Source: an uncultured Eubacteriales bacterium (GTDB lineage: Bacteria > Bacillota > Clostridia > Christensenellales > UMGS416). Taken from it: DNA of 64,000 nt. Position numbers and translations under genes: made by a program. The stretch lies in assembly GCA_900542005.1 (NCBI GenBank), contig UQLW01000006.1, positions 1 through 64,000 of the forward strand. The letters run 5' to 3'. The notes below the pieces were generated by a model. It was not told the DNA's origin. It saw only the letters and a list, made by a program, of their open reading frames with translations, and made no database searches. Below, piece by piece: positions 45,108 through 52,930 of the stretch (position 1 is its first letter; each line of letters begins with the position of its first letter).

Positions 45108-47585
45108 GTCCTTCTTGATGATGGTCAGCCGGCCATAGGTGGCGTTGTTCTCCACCTCCAGCGTTCGCGCTTCGCCAGCCTTCAGCTCCCCGATTGCAAT
45201 ACGCCCTGTCAGCGGTTCGTAGCCCTCGGGCGTCGTGACCTCTTCGGCCCAATAGGTTCCGGCCGGCAGCTCGATAAAGGGCGTATCCGGCTTACCGGTC
45301 GCGTCGACGGTGGTCGTGATGGTCGCCACCTTGTCGCCGCCGGTCTCGGCGTTATAGATGTCAAAGCTGACGCTGCCAAGGCCCTCCCAGCGCGTCCCGC
45401 CCCACATGCCCCACTTATGGATGGAGAGCTTGGCGTTCAGCGCGTTGGTCAGGGTGATCGTTTGGGTGGCGGCAGCCGAAACCGTTACGCTATGCCAGGC
45501 GCTATCCAGCGTATAGCCGTCGGGCGCAGCCGTCTCCTTTACCCAGTAGGTGCCCGGCTCCAGCGGATCGGACACATAGCCCGAAGCCGGTACCGTAACT
45601 TCACCGATCAGCAGCGTCTCGTCGGAAGGCTCCGTTGCGCTGGGGCCGTAGATCTCGAACTTTGCGCCGGCCACCGCCGCGTTGTCCTTACCGGTCTTGA
45701 TGAGCTTCAGCCGGCCCTTGGCCGATGTATTGAGCACCGTACCCTCTGCCGCGCCCTGGGGCGCGCAGACCTTGCCCGCCTCCACCGTAACCGTCCAGGG
45801 GGTAGAAGGCGTGGCAAATTCGCCCGACAGGCTCCCGGGCAGAGCCGTTTCATAGAGCTTGTAGGTGCCGGCCGGCACGTTATGGAATACGACCGAGCCG
45901 TCGCCGCCGGATTGGGCTGCCGCCACAACCGAGCCGTCCTCCCGGCGCAGTTCAAAGGATACGCCGGCCAGGGGCTGCGTATCGCCCGCAGCGTTCTTAC
46001 CCACCTTCGTAAAGGCGACGATACCGGGGCCGCCTGCCCCGGCGATGTTGGTGAGGGTCACCGTCGCCGACGTCTCCGGCGTATCCGACCCGTTCAGGTA
46101 GACCGCGCCGGTTTTCGCAATCTCTACCCGGGTCACCGGGGCTCCGTCAAAGCCTGCCGGGGCCGCCGTTTCCTTCAGGTAATAGACGCCATAGCGCAGG
46201 TTTGAGAAGCTCACCTTCCCGTCCGTACCCAGCGCCGCGGGGTTCGGGGTCAGCGTGCTGCCGTCGATATCCACAGCGGGAATCGTGCAGGCCTCGTCCT
46301 TATACAGGCCAAAGGAGGCGCTGCCGTAGACCGCCTGCAGCGTCCCGTCCAGTATGGCGCTATAATCGCCGATAGCGATCTTCTTCTCAACCGTCAGCGT
46401 ATAGGGCGTGGTCTGGCTCTCCTTCCACCCCAGCGTGACGGTATCCTCGCCCTCAGCGTACCGGTCCGTATCCTCCGTGACCAGCCGGTACGTCAGCTTG
46501 GCGTCGTTTTTCAGCGTATATTCTTTTATCGTTTCATTGGAGGGGGATTCATAGGCCTTCTTGTTGTAGCGTACGGTCAGGTAGTATTCGCTCTTCATCG
46601 AAGCGCCCGCCGGCGTGTTGGAGCCTTCCTCGGCGGCTGTGCGGTAGGCGTCCGTAATGGTTACCGATTTCAGGGATTGGTCGTCATGGTACGCCAGCGT
46701 ATAGTTGCTCTGCTCCGTCAGGGTTGGCACGCCCGGGCCGCCCTTGAGCTCGACAAACTCCGCGCCGCCTTCCAGCGGGTAACCGGTGGGCAGGGTGTCC
46801 ACCAGGGTGAAGGACGCCAGCTCCAGGCGCCCGTTGCGGTCGTAGCCCAGGCTGCTGGCTGTGTCCGCCGTCAGCTTGAAGGTGATGTAATGATAGCCAT
46901 CCTCCTTCGCCCCGCTATAGGCGTTGGGGTCGTTTTCCGCCAGAGCCTCCTTGGCGAGCGTCCATTCGTCCCCGGCTATCGCGCGGATGGAGGCGCTGGT
47001 CTGGGTATCGTCGATGGCGGTTTCAACACCGTCGTGGGTAAAGTAGCCGTCGACCCGGCCCTGAAAGCTGGCCGTCGTGCCGTTGGCCGTGGTCATGTTG
47101 TCAAAGCGCGCCATAAAGGATACGGTCTTCTCCGCCCCGGTCTCCACCTCGTCCTTCAGGCTGAACTGGACAAAGCGCGAACCGGCGACCTCGATCACAT
47201 CGGCGCCTCCATCCACCACATCCGTGCTGCCGGTCAGGCCGTATATATCAAGGCCATCCGGCACCTGAATGCTGATCAGCAGCCCTTTATATGACTGGTC
47301 GGCAGAGTTGGGCCGCAGGCTGTAGGTAAATTCCACCCGGAAGGGTGCGCCGGACTCAATGGCGTCCGTTTCCGCCTCCGAGCTTCCGGATACAATCCGC
47401 ATCTTGGTGGTGATATTGGAGGCTGGCGCGGCCGCCTGGGCCAGCTGCACCAACCCCGGCAGGGCCTGGCACAGCATAAAGGCCACGATGATAAAGGCCA
47501 CAATCCGCTGTGTCCACGCCGGCGAACGGCTTGCCGCCAGCTCGTGCCGTCCTCTGCTGCGGGAGCTACGCTTTGTCGTCTTCAT
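44961..47585 (-). CDS. Giant SpaA-type surface adhesin, 5' part before frameshift
   Basis: Starts at the ATG at 47585 (GAGAGGG upstream); an open frame to 47684 has no site. Residues 1-60 form a long Arg/Lys-rich signal sequence (QRIVAFIIVAFMLCQALPGL...AQAAA). Residues about 60-410 are an adhesin head of the kind seen in SpaA/collagen-binding proteins. Four SpaA/Cna_B-like domains follow (starting YTLTVEKKI, VAFTKVGKN, LKLIKTGKD, LSIHKWGMW). In LTIIKKDT at about residue 826 the frame slips and ends in a 50-residue nonsense tail at 44961. Repairing the 2-nt difference at about 45106 gives one protein of about 3,950 residues. Confidence 0.88.
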   Translation of the reverse strand: MKTTKRSSRSRGRHELAASRSPAWTQRIVAFIIVAFMLCQALPGLVQLAQAAAPASNITTKMRIVSGSSEAETDAIESGAPFRVEFTYSLRPNSADQSYKGLLISIQVPDGLDIYGLTGSTDVVDGGADVIEVAGSRFVQFSLKDEVETGAEKTVSFMARFDNMTTANGTTASFQGRVDGYFTHDGVETAIDDTQTSASIRAIAGDEWTLAKEALAENDPNAYSGAKEDGYHYITFKLTADTASSLGYDRNGRLELASFTLVDTLPTGYPLEGGAEFVELKGGPGVPTLTEQSNYTLAYHDDQSLKSVTITDAYRTAAEEGSNTPAGASMKSEYYLTVRYNKKAYESPSNETIKEYTLKNDAKLTYRLVTEDTDRYAEGEDTVTLGWKESQTTPYTLTVEKKIAIGDYSAILDGTLQAVYGSASFGLYKDEACTIPAVDIDGSTLTPNPAALGTDGKVSFSNLRYGVYYLKETAAPAGFDGAPVTRVEIAKTGAVYLNGSDTPETSATVTLTNIAGAGGPGIVAFTKVGKNAAGDTQPLAGVSFELRREDGSVVAAAQSGGDGSVVFHNVPAGTYKLYETALPGSLSGEFATPSTPWTVTVEAGKVCAPQGAAEGTVLNTSAKGRLKLIKTGKDNAAVAGAKFEIYGPSATEPSDETLLIGEVTVPASGYVSDPLEPGTYWVKETAAPDGYTLDSAWHSVTVSAAATQTITLTNALNAKLSIHKWGMWGGTRWEGLGSVSFDIYNAETGGDKVATITTTVDATGKPDTPFIELPAGTYWAEEVTTPEGYEPLTGRIAIGELKAGEARTLEVENNATYGRLTIIKKDTPARPWLVSCLRSIQRRTAAATPSPPWKRRTPRVRRNRACCPPASLFT

Positions 47586-47653
47586 GTTTCCCTCTCCTAT
47601 ACGCGGTATCGATCTTGGACCGGCCAATGCATACATAGTCCAATACAGCTTCC

Positions 47654-47685
47654 ATTGTAAGATCGATAATGACATTCCAATCACA
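47654..47685 (-). promoter_or_regulatory. Candidate activated promoter of the giant adhesin
   Basis: Leftward TACAAT (47654-47659) with TGTGATTG (47678-47685) 18 bases upstream, that is at the -35 position, where no TTGACA-like hexamer exists. This is the geometry used by SARP-type activators. Confidence 0.6.
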
Positions 47686-47734
47686 CCGCCCTATGGTAAG
47701 GCTAACATTTTCTCTGCCGGCCCCTGCATTTTAC

Positions 47735-47763
47735 TTGCATTGCCGGGCGCCCGACAGTATACT
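47735..47763 (+). promoter_or_regulatory. Promoter of the BTAD-type regulator gene
   Basis: TTGCAT at 47735-47740, 17-base spacer, TATACT at 47758-47763; divergent from the adhesin promoter. Confidence 0.65.
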
Positions 47764-47784
47764 ATTAACAAAGTAACCGGATTT

Positions 47785-47813
47785 TGTGATTGAAAATCTC
47801 CGAAATGTGATTG
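47785..47813 (+). repeat. Direct repeat TGTGATTG x2, 21-base period
   Basis: TGTGATTG at 47785-47792 and 47806-47813, two helical turns apart, in the leader between the regulator's promoter and its start. Two direct octamers with this spacing suit a dimeric SARP/BTAD protein that regulates its own gene. Confidence 0.7.
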
Positions 47814-47836
47814 GCGTAACCGGAAAGGAGCTTCCC

Positions 47837-49054
47837 TTGGAACAGGAACATGCCCCCGTTTTGACCGTCCGCACCTTGGGTGCCTTTGCCGTCCTTTCGG
47901 GAGACGACGTATTATCCAGCGCTTCCCCCCGGGCGCAGAACCTATGGAAGCTGTTCAAATACATCCTCACCAACCGGGACCATCCCATATCCACCGACCG
48001 GCTCATTGAGCTGCTATGGCCTGACGGAGACTGCGAGAATCCCATCAAGGCCCTTTACAGCCTGATGTACCGCCTGCGCAGCCTGCTTAACAGCGGCGAA
48101 GCGCCCAAGCAGGATTACATCCTTTTCCGGCACAACAGCTATATGTGGAACAAGGACGCGCCCTGCCGCATTGATGTGGAGGATTTCGACCGCTATGCCG
48201 CCCAGGCTGCGGAGGTCGGCCGCGACCGTATCAGCCGCATTGCCTGCTATCAGAAGGCGCTTGCCCTCTACCAGGGCGATTATCTCTCCGAGTCGGCCAT
48301 GGAGGATTGGGTACTGCCCTGGGCCAATTATTACAAACGGATCTATTCCTCCTGCGTGAAGGCCCTGGCAAAGCTGCTGATGGATGATTGTGATTATACC
48401 GCCGCCGTCCGGGTCTGCGAGCAGGCCATCGAACGGGACCCCTATGAGGAGATCCTCCATGAGATGCTCATCAATTGCCTCATTAACATGGGCCAGCTTA
48501 CCCAGGCAATGACCCATTATAACTATATAAGCAATCTGCTCTATAAGGAGCTGGGCGTGCAGCCCTCTGAGCGGCTGCAGAAGCTCTATAAATCCATCCA
48601 CCAAAGCGCCCAGGACGTGCAATATGATTTAAGGACCATTAAGCTGAGCATGCAGGAGGACCCCAGCGCCAGCCACGGCGCCTTCCTTTGCGACATCGAA
48701 GTATTTCGACAACTGTACAAGTTGGAATCCCGCACCATGGAGCGCTCGGGCCAGGTGGCCTATGTGGCGGTCATCACCGTCACCACGCCCGCCCATATGC
48801 TGCCGGATAACCGCACGCTCAACGAAGCCATGTACCTGCTGCGCCAGGTGACGGTGGACAGCCTGCGCCGCGGCGATGTGGTATCTCAATACAGCAAATC
48901 CCAGCTGGTGCTGCTGCTGGCCACCATTACCCTGGAGGACTGCGAGCTGGTGCTGGGCCGCATCCGCCGCAACTTTAACCATGCGTACCAGGGTTCCAGC
49001 GTTCTGCTGCTGTCCATGGTGGAGCCGGTCGACCCGGTTCCCATGCCCGTATGA
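47837..49054 (+). CDS. SARP-like transcriptional regulator with BTAD domain
   Basis: 405 residues if translation begins at the TTG at 47837, which has AAAGGAG 6 nt upstream; an in-frame GTG at 47786 lacks a site and lies in the repeat. Residues about 5-90 are an OmpR-type winged helix (LTVRTLGAFAV, WKLFKYILTNRDHPISTDRLIELLWPDGD, LYSLMYRLRSLL). Residues about 95-245 are a bacterial transcriptional activator domain (BTAD) of TPR-like helices (AALYQGDYLSE-like, ACEQAIERDPYEEILHEMLI). The C-terminal 150 residues (VAYVAVITVTTPAH...) resemble a receiver-like or GGDEF-like alpha/beta fold without catalytic residues. Divergent from the giant adhesin and upstream of the pilus-like operon. Confidence 0.85.
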   Translation: MEQEHAPVLTVRTLGAFAVLSGDDVLSSASPRAQNLWKLFKYILTNRDHPISTDRLIELLWPDGDCENPIKALYSLMYRLRSLLNSGEAPKQDYILFRHNSYMWNKDAPCRIDVEDFDRYAAQAAEVGRDRISRIACYQKALALYQGDYLSESAMEDWVLPWANYYKRIYSSCVKALAKLLMDDCDYTAAVRVCEQAIERDPYEEILHEMLINCLINMGQLTQAMTHYNYISNLLYKELGVQPSERLQKLYKSIHQSAQDVQYDLRTIKLSMQEDPSASHGAFLCDIEVFRQLYKLESRTMERSGQVAYVAVITVTTPAHMLPDNRTLNEAMYLLRQVTVDSLRRGDVVSQYSKSQLVLLLATITLEDCELVLGRIRRNFNHAYQGSSVLLLSMVEPVDPVPMPV

Positions 49055-49115
49055 TGCCGCCTCTTTTTTCCTTTTCCGCCCCCTACAACGTCGACGATAG
49101 GAGCGCTTCCCGCCC

Positions 49116-50078
49116 ATGAACCGAGTGACGATCCGCCCTTGCGCGGCGTTTTTCCTTGCGCTGCTGGCCGCTCTGTTGGCGGGCGGCTGCTCGCCCTCCC
49201 GCGGCCAGCCGCCCGCCGCCTTGCCTGATGCCTCCACGCCCATGGCCTCAGGCACAGCGGCCGCCGCCAGGCCAAGGCCGGCCGCCCGGTACTGCGAGGC
49301 GGCGGGGACGGCGACCTTTTCCGGCGGCGGCGCGGTCATCGATTACAGCAACGCTAATCTCGGGTATGTGATGGTCCGCTGCCAGACGGGGCAGGGCGAA
49401 CGGCTGAAGGTGCTGGTTGCCCATGGCGAAGATCAGCTTTATTACGATCTCTCCAACGACGGCCGTTACGACAGCTATTCGCTGACCTGCGGCGACGGGA
49501 CGTATTCCGTTACCGTGTATGCCAACCTTGGCGGCGATCAATATACGCCGGTCCTGACGAGCAGCTTCCAGGCTGCGCTGGCCGACGAGTTTGCCCCCTA
49601 TCTGGTGCCCAACCATTATGTCCGCTATGACCCCGGCGACGACGTATTGGCCCTCGGCAGCCAGCTGGCGCAGGGCGCAGCCGGCGATCTGGCAGTGGTG
49701 GACGCCGCTTATCAGTATGTCATCAGCCATATCCGCTATGATGATGACAAGGCGGCGGCAGCCGGGGCCGGCCAGCTGACGGGCTATGTGCCCAGCCCAG
49801 ACGCTACGCTGTCCGAACAGGAGGGGATCTGTTTTGACTATGCCGCCCTCTTTGCCGCCCTTTTGCGCAGCCAGGGCATCCCTACCCGGCTGGTTATGGG
49901 CTATGTCCAGCCCTCGGGCGTCTATCATGCCTGGAACGAGGTATACATCACCGAAATCGGCTGGGTCAACATGCAGATCTATTTCGACGGCACCGGCTGG
50001 AAGCTGGCCGATACGACCTTCGCTGCCTCCAACGGGCTGAGCGACGCCAATACCTACGACGCAATCTACCGCTATTGA
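49116..50078 (+). CDS. Transglutaminase-like lipoprotein
   Basis: 320 residues. Lipoprotein signal with lipobox LAGGC at residues 21-25, then a Pro/Ala-rich linker. A small beta domain covers residues about 55-150. The transglutaminase-like core (residues about 185-300) has the catalytic Cys in EGICFDYAALFAALLRSQGIPTRLV, the His in VYHAWNEVYI and the Asp in WKLADTTFAA. It could cut or cross-link proteins outside the membrane. The gene follows the regulator by 61 bases with no clear promoter between, so it probably shares the transcript with the operon downstream. Confidence 0.9.
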   Translation: MNRVTIRPCAAFFLALLAALLAGGCSPSRGQPPAALPDASTPMASGTAAAARPRPAARYCEAAGTATFSGGGAVIDYSNANLGYVMVRCQTGQGERLKVLVAHGEDQLYYDLSNDGRYDSYSLTCGDGTYSVTVYANLGGDQYTPVLTSSFQAALADEFAPYLVPNHYVRYDPGDDVLALGSQLAQGAAGDLAVVDAAYQYVISHIRYDDDKAAAAGAGQLTGYVPSPDATLSEQEGICFDYAALFAALLRSQGIPTRLVMGYVQPSGVYHAWNEVYITEIGWVNMQIYFDGTGWKLADTTFAASNGLSDANTYDAIYRY

Positions 50079-50113
50079 CCGGCGGGCCCCGGCCCGCCCG
50101 GGAAGGAGCAACC

Positions 50114-51166
50114 ATGAGAACTGCAAAACCTACCGCGCTATCGCCCCGAAGCCTGTCGCTGATCTGCTCGCAGGCGGCGCTGCTGCTGCAGGCCGGCATT
50201 CCGCTCTCCAGCGGCCTGTCGGATCTGGCTGCCGATGGCCTGGATCAAGCCAGCCAACAGGCTCTATCCCGGGTGGATGAGGCGCTTCTTCAGGGGCTAA
50301 GCTTCAGCGCCGCCCTCCGGCAGGCCCAGTCGTTCCCCCCCTATATGCTTGAGATGACCGAGCTGGCCGAAACTGCCGGCCGGCTGGAAGAGGTCATGGA
50401 TACGCTGGGCCGCTACTATGGGCGCATGGATATCTTTTCCCAGCGGCTGCGCTCCGCCGTCCTCTATCCCAGCATCCTGATCGCTGTCATGGCGGTGGTC
50501 ATCGCCGTCATGCTCACCCTGGTCCTGCCCGTTTTCCAGCAGGTTTTCCAGCAGCTCTCCGGCGGGCTGTCGGCAGCGGCGCTGGGGTCCATGACGGCCG
50601 GGCTGTCCGTGAGCCGTTGGGTCCTGGCTCTGCTGCTGGTCCTGCTGGCCGCCATGGGCCTGGCCGCCCTTATCTATAAGCTTCCCCGCTGCGCCGCCGC
50701 CTTTGCCCGGTTTGGCTCCCGCTTCTTTCTGACGCGCCGTCTCCTTTCGCGTCTGGGCGGCAGCCGCTTTGTGGGCGCTATGGAGCTTGTGGTCAAAAGC
50801 GGCATCCCACCCCAGCAGGCTGTAGAGCTCGCCATGGGGGTGCTGGATCACGGCCCCATGCGCCAGCGGCTGGAGCAGCAGTTGCCCCTGCTTCAGCAGA
50901 CAGGCGAATGGGAGCGCGCGCTGGAATCCGCCGGCGTTATCAGCGGGCTGGACGCCCGCCTGCTGCGGATTGGCCGCGAAACCGGCGCCGTGGACCAGGT
51001 GCTGGAGCAGATTGCCCAACGCAGCGACGATGACGCCGTTGAATCGCTGAACGGCCTGCTTTCCGCTGTGGAGCCGGCGCTGGTTTCCCTGCTGGCCGTG
51101 GTGATCGGGTCGGTTATGATCTCCGTCATGCTGCCCCTTTTGCAGGTCCTAACCGCCATTGGATAG
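50114..51166 (+). CDS. Type II secretion/type IV pilus inner-membrane protein (GspF/PilC-like)
   Basis: 350 residues from the ATG at 50114 (GGAAGGAG upstream). Two GspF domains: the first with LLQAGIPLSSGLSDLA and MLEMTELAETAGRLEEVMDTLGRYYGRM, then the membrane segment LRSAVLYPSILIAVMAVVIAVML; the second with VVKSGIPPQQAVELAMGVL and LRIGRETGAVDQVLEQIA, ending in a membrane segment. It is the platform protein that links the ATPase to the pilus. Shorter than PilC (about 400), with the N-terminal cytoplasmic part reduced. Confidence 0.92.
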   Translation: MRTAKPTALSPRSLSLICSQAALLLQAGIPLSSGLSDLAADGLDQASQQALSRVDEALLQGLSFSAALRQAQSFPPYMLEMTELAETAGRLEEVMDTLGRYYGRMDIFSQRLRSAVLYPSILIAVMAVVIAVMLTLVLPVFQQVFQQLSGGLSAAALGSMTAGLSVSRWVLALLLVLLAAMGLAALIYKLPRCAAAFARFGSRFFLTRRLLSRLGGSRFVGAMELVVKSGIPPQQAVELAMGVLDHGPMRQRLEQQLPLLQQTGEWERALESAGVISGLDARLLRIGRETGAVDQVLEQIAQRSDDDAVESLNGLLSAVEPALVSLLAVVIGSVMISVMLPLLQVLTAIG

Positions 51167-51175
51167 GAGGACGCC

Positions 51176-51490
51176 ATGAAAAGCAACCGGCTGCGCCCCT
51201 GGTGCAAGGCCATCGTCTGGCTGTTGGCCGCGCTTGCGGCGCTGGCCGCCCTGCTATGGGGGCTGAGGGCTATCTCCCGGGGCAGCAGCGCGGCAGGCCT
51301 CGCCGCGGCGCAAAGCGCCCTGCGCCGCTCTGTCATGCAGTGCTATGCCATCGAGGGCTTCTACCCTCCAGACGTCGGCTATCTGAAGGAGCATTACGGG
51401 CTCTCCATCAATGAATCGGCCTATCTGATCCACTACCGGGTCATCGGAGCCAACCTGCTGCCCGAAATGACCGTGCTTCCCCGGCAATAG
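51176..51490 (+). CDS. Small pseudopilin-like membrane protein
   Basis: 104 residues: a basic start (KSNRLRPWCK), one hydrophobic segment (AIVWLLAALAALAALLWGLRAI), then a short exported domain rich in Tyr, Ile and Leu (CYAIEGFYPPDVGYLKEHYGLSINESAYLIHYRVIGANLLPE). There is no GFTLIE-type prepilin cleavage motif. The place in the operon, between the GspF-like protein and the DUF4860 gene, suggests a minor pilin or assembly factor. GGAGG precedes the ATG. Confidence 0.75.
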   Translation: MKSNRLRPWCKAIVWLLAALAALAALLWGLRAISRGSSAAGLAAAQSALRRSVMQCYAIEGFYPPDVGYLKEHYGLSINESAYLIHYRVIGANLLPEMTVLPRQ

Positions 51491-51514
51491 CCGCGGCCTG
51501 GAGGAATACCATCC

Positions 51515-51991
51515 ATGAGAAAGAGCTTTATCCCATCGCGCCGCAGCGATATGGTCTTTGTCCTGCTGCTGTTGTGCGTTTTCTCCATGATCTGCCTGCT
51601 GCTGGTCACGGTTTCCAGCGGGCTCTACCAGCATACGGCCCAGGCTGCCGCCGATGATGACGCGCTCCGCACCGGCCTGCTTTATGTCGCCAATAAGACG
51701 CGCCACGTCTCCCCCGGGGAGGTCTATGTGCTCGATGACCCCAGGGCGGGAGCCGTACTGGTGCTGGGCAGCCAGGAGCCAGCCTATAAAACGCTGATCT
51801 ATTACCACGATGGCGCCCTCCGGGAGCTTTATCAGGATCCCCTGCAGCCCCTGCAGCTGGATGCCGGCGCCAGCATCGTTGCCGCCGCCGGCTTTGAACT
51901 CCAGTACAGTCCGCCGCTGCTTACCCTGCGCTTAACCACCCAAAGCGGCGAGTCCGCCTCGCTTATGCTGCATGTGGGAGGGACGCCATGA
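51515..51991 (+). CDS. DUF4860-like membrane-anchored protein
   Basis: 158 residues. A basic N terminus and a single hydrophobic segment (MVFVLLLLCVFSMICLLLVTV) at residues about 13-33, then an exported beta-rich domain. This is the layout of DUF4860, known from type IV pilus-like operons of Clostridia. No function assigned. Its last bases overlap the start of the next gene by 4 nt (ATGA). Confidence 0.78.
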   Translation: MRKSFIPSRRSDMVFVLLLLCVFSMICLLLVTVSSGLYQHTAQAAADDDALRTGLLYVANKTRHVSPGEVYVLDDPRAGAVLVLGSQEPAYKTLIYYHDGALRELYQDPLQPLQLDAGASIVAAAGFELQYSPPLLTLRLTTQSGESASLMLHVGGTP

Positions 51992-52425
51992 ACCGCCGCC
52001 TCCGCTCCCCCAGCGCCATGGTGCTGATGGAATTCTGCCTGTCCTTCCTCATCTTCTGCCTGTGCGTGGCGGTCATCGTACAGGTGCTGGCCCAAGGGCT
52101 GCTGCTGGCTCAGCGCAGCCAGGACAGCACCCGCGCCTGCCTCGCCGCCCAAAGCCTGGCGGAAGCCTTCAAGGCCTCCGGCGGCACGGCGCAGGACGCG
52201 GAGGCCTGCTGGGGCGCGCCTCAGCAGGACGGCCTTTACCGGGTCTATTATGACGCCGGCTGGAATCCCTCCGATGCCGGTTCGGCGCCCTACTGCGCGC
52301 AGATTTCCCTAGAGCAGCACAGCGGCCTGGCTACCCTAAAGATCACGGTAACGGGGCGGGACGGCGAGCTTTTCCGGTTGAATGCCAGCGAGTATTTCGA
52401 CATTCGTCGAGGTGATGGTCCATGA
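51988..52425 (+). CDS. Pseudopilin-like protein
   Basis: 145 residues. The N terminus resembles a prepilin: a short basic leader (MNRRLRSPSAMVLMEFCLSFLIFCLCVAVIVQVLA-like order) with Glu at about position 5 of the hydrophobic helix, but the cleavage-site glycine is replaced. The exported part is 100 residues and includes two Cys. The pattern of a Glu in an N-terminal helix, next to DUF4860, indicates a type IV pilin-like component. Overlaps both neighbours by 4 nt, so coupled. Confidence 0.75.
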   Translation: MNRRLRSPSAMVLMEFCLSFLIFCLCVAVIVQVLAQGLLLAQRSQDSTRACLAAQSLAEAFKASGGTAQDAEACWGAPQQDGLYRVYYDAGWNPSDAGSAPYCAQISLEQHSGLATLKITVTGRDGELFRLNASEYFDIRRGDGP

Positions 52426-52922
52426 AGGAACAGTTTCAGCACAGCGCGCCCGCAGGCATCGGCGGCATCACCATCGCAATGGTTTTCGTGGTGCTCTGCC
52501 TGACGCTTTTTTCGCTGCTTTCTCTCTCCACTGCGCGGGCCCAATGGGCTCTGACCCAGCGCAGCCTGGACGCGGTGGAGCGTTACTACAGCGCTGACAG
52601 CCAGGCCCAGCGTCAGCTGGCGCTGCTTCATCAGCGGCTGCAGGCGCTGCCCGCCGGGGACCAATACCTGGAGCAAGCCGCAGAGGCGCTCTCCGATCTG
52701 GAGGGGCTTAGCCTGGAGCAAACCAGCGCCGGCCTTGCCATCCTGGCCAGCTATCCTGCCCAGGGGGAGCTGACCCTGGACATGGAGCTGCTGCTCACCG
52801 CACAGGGCCGCCTCACCCTGACCCGCTACGCCCTGAGCGATACCGCCCAGGGAGGGCTTCAGGAGCCCCTGAACGTATGGCAGAACCCAACGCCGGCAAA
52901 TGACGAAGGAAAGGAGCCGTAA
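52422..52922 (+). CDS. Membrane-anchored PilX-like protein
   Basis: 166 residues: short cytosolic start, hydrophobic segment (GGITIAMVFVVLCLTLFSLLSLSTA) at about residues 14-38, then a helical exported region (QWALTQRSLDAVERYYSADSQAQRQLALLHQRLQAL) and beta strands. It is similar in layout to PilX/PilN-type minor pilus proteins, although no sequence motif secures this. Its stop is 9 bases before the ATPase gene. Confidence 0.7.
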   Translation: MKEQFQHSAPAGIGGITIAMVFVVLCLTLFSLLSLSTARAQWALTQRSLDAVERYYSADSQAQRQLALLHQRLQALPAGDQYLEQAAEALSDLEGLSLEQTSAGLAILASYPAQGELTLDMELLLTAQGRLTLTRYALSDTAQGGLQEPLNVWQNPTPANDEGKEP

Positions 52923-52930
52923 CCCACCGC

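Noticed and set aside
33184..47585. CRISPR or DNA-level tandem repeat explanation for the repeated patterns in the surface genes
   Set aside because: The repeats are protein domains of 75-110 residues with diverged DNA; there is no short identical repeat with unique spacers.
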